Source: Oleiagrimonas sp963817755
GTDB taxonomy: Bacteria; Pseudomonadota; Gammaproteobacteria; Xanthomonadales; Rhodanobacteraceae
Reading direction: 5' to 3'
DNA length: 64,000 nt
Assembly: GCA_963817755.1 (NCBI GenBank)
Contig: CAWFPB010000003.1
Location: 1,178,001 to 1,242,000, forward strand
Shown here: one piece after another, positions 16,948 to 24,935 of the stretch
Layout: every line of letters starts with the position of its first letter
Numbering within the stretch: the first letter of the stretch is position 1
Notes under the pieces: generated by a model
What the model saw: only the letters and a program-made list of their open reading frames with translations
The model's database searches: none
Told to the model about the DNA's origin: nothing
Made by a program: the position numbers and the translations under genes

Positions 16948-17766
16948 TCAAGTCTGTCGCTGCGGGGCCTCCCGGTCCAGGGCAGCGCGGATCGGGTTCA
17001 GGAAATCGTGAACCCGCGCTCCCGCATCAGCGGCATCCGCCGCTCCGTCCAGCCGATCGACCAGCGCGCTGCCGATGACCACGGCATCGGCGAATTGTCC
17101 GATGGCCCTGGCCGTGTCGGCGTCGCGAACCCCGAATCCGACCGCCACCGGCACCCGCGAGCGCCGGCGGATACCGGCCACGCGTTCGGCGATGGTATCC
17201 ACCGCCAACCGTGCCGCTCCCGTAATCCCCGCAAACGACACATAATACAGGAAACCCTCGGCCGTCTCGCAGGCCTTCGTCAGCCGATCCTCGGCCGTGG
17301 TCGGCGCCGTCAGCAGGATGCGACGGAGGCCCGCCGCGCCCAGCGGCGCGGTCGTGTCGTCTTCCTCGATCGGGCAATCGACCAGCAACACGCCGTCGAC
17401 GCCGGCCTCGGCGGCAGCCCGGGCGAAGGCCTCCTCGCCCATGATCTCGACCGGGTTGAGGTAGCCCATCAGCACCACCGGCGTATCGCTGTCCGTCTCG
17501 CGGAAGGCGCGCACCCAGTCCAGCACGTGGCGGACATCCACGCCATGGGCCAGTGCGCGTTCGCTGGCGTGCTGGATCACCGGTCCGTCGGCCATGGGAT
17601 CGGAAAACGGGATGCCCAGCTCGATCACGTCGGCGCCGGCGTCCACCAGGGCGTGCATCACGGGCACGGTCAGCTCCGGCGCCGGATCGCCGGCGGTGAC
17701 GAAGGGGATCAGGCCGGTCCGTCCGGCCTTCTTGAGTGCGTCAAAGCGCTTGTCGATGCGATTCAT
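16948..17766 (-). CDS. trpA: Tryptophan synthase alpha chain
   Basis: 272 residues, a TIM barrel that cleaves indole-3-glycerol phosphate to indole and glyceraldehyde 3-phosphate. Catalytic E49 and D60 fall at the textbook positions in ADVIELGIPFSDPMADGP. The phosphate-binding loop is near GFGVRD. I take the ATG at 17766 (MNRIDKRF); the frame stays open further upstream through a low-complexity stretch of GGGAATGG-like repeats that fills the gap to trpB. Confidence 0.96.
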   Translation of the reverse strand: MNRIDKRFDALKKAGRTGLIPFVTAGDPAPELTVPVMHALVDAGADVIELGIPFSDPMADGPVIQHASERALAHGVDVRHVLDWVRAFRETDSDTPVVLMGYLNPVEIMGEEAFARAAAEAGVDGVLLVDCPIEEDDTTAPLGAAGLRRILLTAPTTAEDRLTKACETAEGFLYYVSFAGITGAARLAVDTIAERVAGIRRRSRVPVAVGFGVRDADTARAIGQFADAVVIGSALVDRLDGAADAADAGARVHDFLNPIRAALDREAPQRQT

Positions 17767-17810
17767 GGGATGCCGGGAATGGAGAATGGGGAATGGGGGA
17801 TCGTGGGCAT
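17767..17810. repeat. Degenerate GGGAATGG short tandem repeat
   Basis: Repeats of the type GGAATGGGGAATGGGGGAT fill the trpB-trpA gap. Similar stretches occur after pstB (52436) and before the VOC gene (57592), so this is a dispersed intergenic simple repeat in this genome. Confidence 0.6.
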
Positions 17811-17856
17811 GCACGGCATGGGTCTGTCGCGCAGAGATCGGGTCCATCACGCCCAA

Positions 17857-19077
<1,221 letters not shown>

Positions 19078-19162
19078 CGAGGCAGGCACGCAGGTGTCGG
19101 AAAGGACATCAGCGTAACGCCTGCCCCGGACCTTCGAAAAGCGAAATGTTGCGACAGGTACG

Positions 19163-19175
19163 TCAGTTTTTCTCA
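19163..19175 (-). promoter_or_regulatory. LysR T-N11-A box upstream of trpB
   Basis: TCAGTTTTTCTCA fits T-N11-A and differs at two positions from the box before the TrpI-like gene (TCAGTTTTCCTGA). A possible trpB promoter (TTTTCG, 18 bases, TACGCT at 19108-19113) would place the box centre about 67 bases before the transcription start, the classical LysR activator position. A TATAGT at 19176-19181 abuts the box and is an alternative promoter that binding would block. Confidence 0.6.
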
Positions 19176-19286
19176 ACTATACGAATGCAGGGAGCCTACA
19201 CTTCCAGCATGAAAACGTGATTTCCCGGCAATAGCACATCGCCAATGCGTGAGTGAAGCTGCATGCCGCATGCTCTCGGGAGAACC

Positions 19287-20684
19287 TCAATCGGACGCGG
19301 TCCGCGCCGGGCAGACCTGGTCGCCGCCCTTGCCCTTGGCGCGATACATGGCCTGATCGGCACGCATCAGCAGCCGCTCCAGGGGGATTCCGTCCCCCGA
19401 GGCCCCCATGGCGCTGCCGATGCTGGCCGTGACCCGCACCTGGCGCCCCTCCAGCGCAAACGGCCGGGCAACCGCGTCACGCACCTTGTCGGCCACGGCG
19501 TGCATCGACTCCACGCTCTCCATCATCGCCAGCAGGATGACGAACTCGTCGCCCCCCATGCGCGCGACCGTGTCGATGCGCCGCACGCAGGCATTCAGCC
19601 GTTCCGCCATCTGCCGCAACAACGCGTCGCCGGTGGCATGCCCCAGGGTGTCGTTGACCTTCTTGAAATCGTCCAGGTCGATGTACAACAGCGCCACGCC
19701 GTGCCCGTACGATTCCGCCTGGGCCATGGCCACCTCCAGACGCTGTTGCAACAGCTGCCGGTTGGGCAGGTCGGTGAGATGATCGTGCAACGCGCTGTGC
19801 CGCAGCCGCGCGTCCAGCTGCTTCCGCTCGATCGCCGAGGCCACCTGCCCGGACACGAACTGCAGCAATTCCATGTCCGAGCGGCTGTAGCGCAGTTCGC
19901 CACTGTAGCTTTGCACCACCAGCGCCCCGGTCACGCCCTCCGGCGTGACCAGCGGTACGCCCAGCCAGTCCAGCGCGGGATGCCCGGCCCCGTGGCCGAC
20001 CTCGTGGCGGGTCTCCGGCGTGATCAGCAGCGGTTCGGCACGCCGCACCACTCGCGCGGTCAGGGAATCGGAATCCAGCGACTGCAGCGGCGGCGCCTGG
20101 TCGTGCTGGTCCACGTGGTAGGGAAAACTCAGCTGCCCGTGCTTGCGGTCGTACAGCGCGACGAAGAAATTGTTCGCCGGCAGCAATCGCCCGACGATGT
20201 CGTGGATATGCCGATACAGGGCGATCAGGTCCTCGGCCGACTGCGCCGCCTGCGCGATGTCGTAGAGCGATGCCTGTTTGGCTTCGGCCCGCTTGCGGGC
20301 GGTGACGTCGCGGGCCACGGCGATGCGCAACTGGTCGCGGGACGACCAGCGGGCGGACCACATCACGTGCACGACCTGACCGTCCTTGCGGACGTAGCGA
20401 TTCTCGAAATGCGTGTTCGGCTTTCCCGCCATCACGCTGCGCGCACTCTCCAGCGTGCGCTCGCGATCATCCGGATGCACCAGGTCGATCATGTCCCGCC
20501 CGATGATCTCGCCCGGCGCATAGCCGAAGATCTGCTCGAAGGCAGCACTGACATACAGAAAGCGGCCGTCCCGGTCCACCACGCAAATGGCGTCGACGAG
20601 CAGATCGATGACTTCCGCCACCGGCACCTGCAAATCGCCCAGTGCCAATTTCGCGGATACCGCCTTGTTCTCACCATCCACCAT
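19287..20684 (-). CDS. Diguanylate cyclase with PAS and GAF sensor domains
   Basis: 465 residues: PAS about 25-145 (VDRDGRFLYVSAAFEQIFGY), GAF about 165-300 (NFFVALYDRKHGQLSFPY), GGDEF about 305-460. The active-site motif is MGGDEF, and RRID five residues before it is an intact inhibitory I-site, so product-inhibited c-di-GMP synthesis is expected. No membrane helices: a cytoplasmic sensor. The ATG at 20684 has GGAGG upstream and is preferred to one 27 bases earlier. It lies between trpB and the TrpI-like gene with no evident link to tryptophan. Confidence 0.9.
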   Translation of the reverse strand: MVDGENKAVSAKLALGDLQVPVAEVIDLLVDAICVVDRDGRFLYVSAAFEQIFGYAPGEIIGRDMIDLVHPDDRERTLESARSVMAGKPNTHFENRYVRKDGQVVHVMWSARWSSRDQLRIAVARDVTARKRAEAKQASLYDIAQAAQSAEDLIALYRHIHDIVGRLLPANNFFVALYDRKHGQLSFPYHVDQHDQAPPLQSLDSDSLTARVVRRAEPLLITPETRHEVGHGAGHPALDWLGVPLVTPEGVTGALVVQSYSGELRYSRSDMELLQFVSGQVASAIERKQLDARLRHSALHDHLTDLPNRQLLQQRLEVAMAQAESYGHGVALLYIDLDDFKKVNDTLGHATGDALLRQMAERLNACVRRIDTVARMGGDEFVILLAMMESVESMHAVADKVRDAVARPFALEGRQVRVTASIGSAMGASGDGIPLERLLMRADQAMYRAKGKGGDQVCPARTASD

Positions 20685-20812
20685 GTGAGGCCCTCCATGG
20701 AGCGTCATCAACGCATGGACACGCCATCCGGACCGGCACCTGGCGTTTCGCCCGGGACATGCCGGGCATGTCGATCAGAGCGTAGCGCCATTCGCCATGC
20801 CGGGAAAAGCGA

Positions 20813-20818
20813 TATGAT
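20813..20818 (+). promoter_or_regulatory. -10 element of the TrpI-like gene
   Basis: TATGAT with a weak TTCGCC 16 bases upstream. The predicted start near 20825 puts the LysR box at 20831 inside the short leader. Confidence 0.4.
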
Positions 20819-20830
20819 CCGGCAGCATTG

Positions 20831-20843
20831 TCAGTTTTCCTGA
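20831..20843 (+). promoter_or_regulatory. LysR T-N11-A box before the TrpI-like gene
   Basis: TCAGTTTTCCTGA, part of the perfect inverted repeat GTCAG-N5-CTGAC, ends ten bases before the start codon. Its position suggests self-repression of the regulator gene. Confidence 0.62.
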
Positions 20844-20853
20844 CCACTTGTCC

Positions 20854-21747
20854 ATGGAAAAACTTCCACCACTCAATGCCGTCAAGGCGTTCGAGGCCAT
20901 CGCCCGACACGGAAGCGTGAGTGAAGCTGCGCGCGAACTGCACGTGACGCATGGTGCCGTGAGCCGCCAGCTGCGCCTGCTGGAAGAGGACCTGGGCTGT
21001 GCGCTGTTCGAACGTCGCGGCCGTGGCCTGACCATGACCGAGGACGGCCAGCGACTGCGCGACGCGGCCAGCGAGGCGCTCGAACTTCTGCGCGCGGCAC
21101 GCAAACGCCTGCGCGCCGGTCATGGAAGCGCGCTGGTACTGGGTTGCCCGGGCAGCATCCTGGCGCGCTGGATGATTCCCCGCCTGGAACGCCTGCGCCA
21201 CGAGGCGCCCGGTCTGGACCTGCACTTGTCCGCCAGCGAACGTCCGCCCGAACCGGCACTCGACGGCCTCGATGCCGCCCTGCTCATCGCCGAACCACCC
21301 TGGCCGCAGGGCTGGACCGTGCAGGACCTGGCCAGCGAGCGGATCGGACCGGTGATGGCTCCTTCGGTGGCTCGCTCGCAGGGGCTGATCGACGCCGAAC
21401 CCTCCGCCCTGCTGGTCCGGAAGCTGCTGCATACCGCATCGCGCCCGCAGGCCTGGCCGACCTGGGCCAGGGCCAGGGGGTTGCCCGCGGATGCGCTGCA
21501 GATGGGACAGGGATTCGAGCATCTGTACTATCTGCTGGAGGCCGCCGTGGCCGGCCTGGGCGTGGCCATCGCGCCCCGGGCGCTGGTCAGCGACGACCTC
21601 AAGGACGGGCGACTGGTCGCGCCCTGGGGTTTCGAGCCGACGAAGGCCCGGTGGATCCTGTGCAGCGCAAGGGACCCGTCCGATACCCGTATTGCAGTGC
21701 TCGCGAATTGGCTGCGCAACGAACTTCAGTCGTCGCCGGACCCCTGA
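20854..21747 (+). CDS. trpI: LysR family regulator, TrpI/GcvA-like
   Basis: 297 residues. The winged helix-turn-helix (LPPLNAVKAFEAIARHGSVS, then EAARELHVTHGAVSRQLRLL) is of the TrpI/GcvA type; LHVTHGAVSRQ is especially like Pseudomonas TrpI. Residues about 90-295 form the periplasmic-binding-like effector domain. In pseudomonads TrpI activates trpBA in response to indoleglycerol phosphate. Here trpBA lies close by and shares the same operator sequence, so the assignment is likely, though another GcvA-type role cannot be excluded. ATG at 20854 chosen; no clear Shine-Dalgarno sequence. The last 22 bases overlap the racemase gene tail to tail. Confidence 0.75.
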   Translation: MEKLPPLNAVKAFEAIARHGSVSEAARELHVTHGAVSRQLRLLEEDLGCALFERRGRGLTMTEDGQRLRDAASEALELLRAARKRLRAGHGSALVLGCPGSILARWMIPRLERLRHEAPGLDLHLSASERPPEPALDGLDAALLIAEPPWPQGWTVQDLASERIGPVMAPSVARSQGLIDAEPSALLVRKLLHTASRPQAWPTWARARGLPADALQMGQGFEHLYYLLEAAVAGLGVAIAPRALVSDDLKDGRLVAPWGFEPTKARWILCSARDPSDTRIAVLANWLRNELQSSPDP

Positions 21748-22439
21748 TCGTCCATCGCCACGGCGACCGCACGCGCCGCGTGAATCGCCGCCGTGTCGTA
21801 GAGCGGGACCGTGGTGTGCTGCGGCTGAACCAGCATGCCGATCTCAGTGCAGGCCAGCACCACGGCCTGGGCGCCCTCCCCGCGCAAGCCGTCGATGATG
21901 TCGACAAACACCTGTCGCGAGGCATCCGCCTGCACCCCCTGGCACAGTTCCTCGAAGATCACGCGATGGATCCGCTCACGTTCGTCCGACGGCGGCACCA
22001 CAACCTCGATGCCGAAACGATCGGACAGGCGCCCGGTGTAGAAATCCTGTTCCATGGTGAAACGCGTACCCAGCAGCCCCACGCGCGAGATGCCGTCGGC
22101 GCGCAGACGCTCGCCGGTGGCATCGGCGATGTGCAGCAACGGGATGTCGATGGCGGCCTGCACCGCATCGGCGACGCGGTGCATGGTGTTGGTGGCGATC
22201 AGCAGGACATCGGCGCCGCCGGCCTGGACCGCACGCGCGGCACTGGCCAGGAGCTGCCCGGCGGCCTCCCAGTCACCGACTCGCTGCAGCTCCTCGATCT
22301 CGTGGAAATCGACGCTGTACAGCAGGATGCGCGCCGAATGCAGCCCCCCCAGAGCCGCCTTCACGCCTTCGTTGATGTCGCGGTAATACCCGAGCGTGGA
22401 TTCCCAGCTCATGCCGCCGAGCAGGCCGATCGTCTTCAT
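21726..22439 (-). CDS. Aspartate/glutamate racemase family protein (YgeA-like)
   Basis: 237 residues, close to E. coli YgeA over the full length (MKTIGLLGGMSWESTLGYY; LLHIADATG; GTRFTMEQDFY). These cofactor-independent racemases use two cysteines. The second is present in LACTEIGML near residue 196. The first, Cys83 in YgeA within CTNTMH, is replaced by alanine (IATNTMH, A82). One-sided catalysis or a different activity is therefore possible. It converges with the LysR gene. Confidence 0.85.
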   Translation of the reverse strand: MKTIGLLGGMSWESTLGYYRDINEGVKAALGGLHSARILLYSVDFHEIEELQRVGDWEAAGQLLASAARAVQAGGADVLLIATNTMHRVADAVQAAIDIPLLHIADATGERLRADGISRVGLLGTRFTMEQDFYTGRLSDRFGIEVVVPPSDERERIHRVIFEELCQGVQADASRQVFVDIIDGLRGEGAQAVVLACTEIGMLVQPQHTTVPLYDTAAIHAARAVAVAMDDQGSGDD

Positions 22440-22470
22440 GCCCCTACCCTGCGACAGGGGCGCGTCCGGG

Positions 22471-23067
22471 TCAATGCGCCGCAGCGGCGTGGCCGATGGG
22501 AACCTCGACCCAGAAGGCGCCGCGGAGTTCGCCGACGCGATAGCCGGTCGCCCGGTCCCGCGGATATGCTGCGTCGATGGCGGCCTTCACGTCCGGGGAC
22601 ACGTGCGTGCCGTGGCAGGCCAGGCACGCTCCCTGAACCGGGATGCCCCGGGCATAGCGCAGCACGGTGTGGCCGGCATTTTCCGAGACCCATTCCAGCT
22701 TGCCCGGATCCTCGCCACGCGCCGCACGGGCCGCAAATTGCCGGATCATGTCCGCCCGCCAGCCATCGGGCGTATTGACCAGGTTGCGCGTTCGCGTGCC
22801 CACGCGGCCCATGCGTACGCCGAACCGGTCGCCGACGTCGACGGTCAGCCGCTGTGCATTGCGCCGGCAGAAGCCCACGGCACCGGCGACTCCCCGCTCG
22901 CCCATCGCATGCACCAACCGGGCTTTCAGCGTACGCCCCAGATCGGAGCTGGCTGCACGTGCACGCTCGAGGGCCGCCCGATGCGCCCCACCGTCACCAC
23001 CGGAGGTCGAAGTCGCTGCCGGCGCCTGCATCAGCAGACCGGCGAGTACCCACACCAGGACATTCAT
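22471..23067 (-). CDS. Exported haem-binding Tll0287-like (DUF3365) protein
   Basis: 198 residues. A signal peptide covers about 1-18 (MNVLVWVLAGLLMQAPA). The mature part has a c-type haem site CLACHGTHV near residue 148 and the flanking pattern of the Tll0287-like family, with GRVGTRTRNLVNTPDGW before it. Such proteins are periplasmic single-haem proteins, sometimes redox sensors. The ATG at 23067 is preceded by GGGGAGG. No cytochrome-maturation or partner kinase gene is nearby. Confidence 0.8.
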   Translation of the reverse strand: MNVLVWVLAGLLMQAPAATSTSGGDGGAHRAALERARAASSDLGRTLKARLVHAMGERGVAGAVGFCRRNAQRLTVDVGDRFGVRMGRVGTRTRNLVNTPDGWRADMIRQFAARAARGEDPGKLEWVSENAGHTVLRYARGIPVQGACLACHGTHVSPDVKAAIDAAYPRDRATGYRVGELRGAFWVEVPIGHAAAAH

Positions 23068-23183
23068 GAGCACCTCCCCGCATGCGCACGGGCTGAAAGG
23101 GGCCGGATGCGCGACCGACTAGGGACACCCGGGCATGCAGCCATGCCACGGAGGCCTGTTCACGGGCACACGTGCCTTGCGGA

Positions 23184-23369
23184 TCAGCGCCGGCCGAACG
23201 CAGTCAGCACGGCCGCCAGCACGAGGCCTGCGCCGATGCCGCCGACCATGCAGCCGACGAAGGCCAGCACCGAGGTCTTGAGCAGGAACAGGCCCGCCCC
23301 CAGCCCCAGCATCGTGCCGCCGCCGATGGCCCAGCCGCCCACGTCCACCTTCGTTTCCTTGTCCGCCAT
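23184..23369 (-). CDS. Small glycine-rich membrane protein, hypothetical
   Basis: 61 residues. After a polar start (MADKETKVDVGG) two short hydrophobic Gly-rich segments follow (WAIGGGTMLGLGAGLFLL and FVGCMVGGIGAGLVLAAVL). Not recognised. It lies 66 bases downstream of trpF in the same direction. Confidence 0.6.
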   Translation of the reverse strand: MADKETKVDVGGWAIGGGTMLGLGAGLFLLKTSVLAFVGCMVGGIGAGLVLAAVLTAFGRR

Positions 23370-23435
23370 GTCGCGCCCCCTTGATGCAGCCGAGCATGGG
23401 AGCAGGCTAGCTGTCCGCGGACGGCAGGGGAATAT

Positions 23436-24074
23436 TCAATCCGTGGGATGCCGGTCGGCGCTGTGCACGGCATCGACGAAGGCGCGCATCGCCGCGGGAT
23501 CCTTGATCCCGGGCGACGATTCGATGCCGCTGGACACGTCCACGGCCCAAGGGCGTGCCGCGGCGATGGCCCGTGCCACGTTGCCGGCATCCAGGCCACC
23601 GGCCAGGATCAGCGGTTGCTTGACCGCCGCAGGCACCAGCGACCAGTCGAACGCACGCCCGGACCCTCCGGCCTCGCCCAGGCCATGGCCGTCCAGCAAC
23701 AGGGCGGCGGCATCGGGATAGCCGTCCAGCCGGTCCAGCGCCTTTGCGCCCTCGCCCATGGCGACGGCCTTCAAGTAGGGCCGGCCGTGGGCGGCGCATT
23801 GATCGCGCGTCTCGGCACCGTGGAACTGCAAGTAATCGGGCTGCACCCGGGCGACGACTTCCTCGATCCAGTCACGCTCGTCATCCATGAACAACGCCAC
23901 CACGTCGACGAACGGCGGCACCGCCGCGCGGATGGCCCGCGCCCGCTCGACCGCCACGCAGCGCCGGCTGCGGGCGGTGAACACCATGCCGATGGCGTCG
24001 GCGCCCATGACGGCGGCGCGCATGGCGTCCTCGACACGGGTGATACCGCAGAACTTGATGCGGGTACGGCTCAA
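23436..24074 (-). CDS. trpF: Phosphoribosylanthranilate isomerase
   Basis: 212 residues, TIM barrel carrying out the Amadori rearrangement in tryptophan synthesis. The catalytic cysteine is in IKFCGIT at the N-terminus and the general acid Asp in LLDGHGLGEAGGSG near residue 128. No ATG fits: the start is TTG at 24074, which overlaps the truA stop codon, with GGGGAG about seven bases upstream. Translational coupling to truA is likely. trpF is separated from trpBA by about 4.4 kb here. Confidence 0.93.
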   Translation of the reverse strand: MSRTRIKFCGITRVEDAMRAAVMGADAIGMVFTARSRRCVAVERARAIRAAVPPFVDVVALFMDDERDWIEEVVARVQPDYLQFHGAETRDQCAAHGRPYLKAVAMGEGAKALDRLDGYPDAAALLLDGHGLGEAGGSGRAFDWSLVPAAVKQPLILAGGLDAGNVARAIAAARPWAVDVSSGIESSPGIKDPAAMRAFVDAVHSADRHPTD

Positions 24075-24838
24075 AGCGTCACTCCCCGGGGCAGGCCCCA
24101 TTCGGCAGGATAGCGCGGACCGATGAAGGCCAGGCCCGAGGCCGGCGCGGTGGGACCGGCGACCTCGCGGTTGCGGCCATCCAGCAGCTCGGCCATCCAC
24201 TCGCGCGGGCGCTGCCCGCGCCCGATGGGCAGCAGCGAGCCGACGATGTTGCGCACCATGTGATGCAGGAAGGCATTGGCCTCGATCTCCACGTGCACGC
24301 GCGGGCCCTCGCGGAACACGCGCACTTCGCGCACCTCGCGCCGCGCATGGCGGGCCTGGCAGGCGATGGCGCGGTAGGCGCTGAAATCGTGCTCGCCGAC
24401 CAGCGCCTGCGCCGCCTCGTGCATGGCCTCGGCATCGAGCGGATTGCGCTCCCAGGTCACGTAGCGCGCGTCCAGCGCCGGACGCACCGGGCGGTTGAGG
24501 ATGCTGTAGCGGTAGCGCCGGGCACGTGCGCCATGGCGGGCATGGAAATCGTCCGCCACCGGCTGCGCCCACAACACGGCGATGCTGTCGGGCAGGTTGG
24601 AACAGGAGCCCAGTGTCCAGCCGCGCATGTCGCGTTCGGCATCGGTGTCGAAATGCACCACCTGGCAGCGCGCATGCACGCCGGCGTCGGTGCGACCGGC
24701 GCAGGTCACCTCGACCGGGGCATCGGCCACCTTCGACAGCGCGCGCTCCACCGCCGCCTGCACGCTCGGCCCGTGGCTGAGGCGCTGCCAGCCCATGAAG
24801 TCGGTACCGTCGTATTCGATGCCCAGGGCGATGCGCAT
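24071..24838 (-). CDS. truA: tRNA pseudouridine(38-40) synthase
   Basis: 255 residues. It modifies uridines 38-40 of the anticodon arm in many tRNAs. The catalytic aspartate is D51 in CAGRTDAGVHA; the N-terminal IEYDGTDFMGWQ and FLHHMVRNIVG near residue 190 are also conserved. It lies 97 bases after fimV and overlaps trpF by four bases. Confidence 0.96.
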   Translation of the reverse strand: MRIALGIEYDGTDFMGWQRLSHGPSVQAAVERALSKVADAPVEVTCAGRTDAGVHARCQVVHFDTDAERDMRGWTLGSCSNLPDSIAVLWAQPVADDFHARHGARARRYRYSILNRPVRPALDARYVTWERNPLDAEAMHEAAQALVGEHDFSAYRAIACQARHARREVREVRVFREGPRVHVEIEANAFLHHMVRNIVGSLLPIGRGQRPREWMAELLDGRNREVAGPTAPASGLAFIGPRYPAEWGLPRGVTL

Positions 24839-24881
24839 GGTTGAACGTCGTGCGAAGACCAATCAGCAGGCGAGGATACAA

Positions 24882-24915
24882 CGACGCCGGCCCGGACAGC
24901 TCCGGACCGGCGTCG
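24882..24915 (-). terminator. Hairpin after fimV
   Basis: CGACGCCGG pairs with CCGGCGTCG around a smaller inner stem, followed on the minus strand by TTGTATCC. The T run is poor, so it may be only a partial terminator between fimV and truA. Confidence 0.5.
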
Positions 24916-24935
24916 CAGGGCCCCGTTGAAGGGCC

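Noticed and set aside
19196..19219. TACACT followed at leaderless distance by the mini-frame ATG AAA ACG TGA
   Set aside because: A three-codon frame opposite trpB's upstream region; no evidence beyond spacing that it is transcribed or translated.
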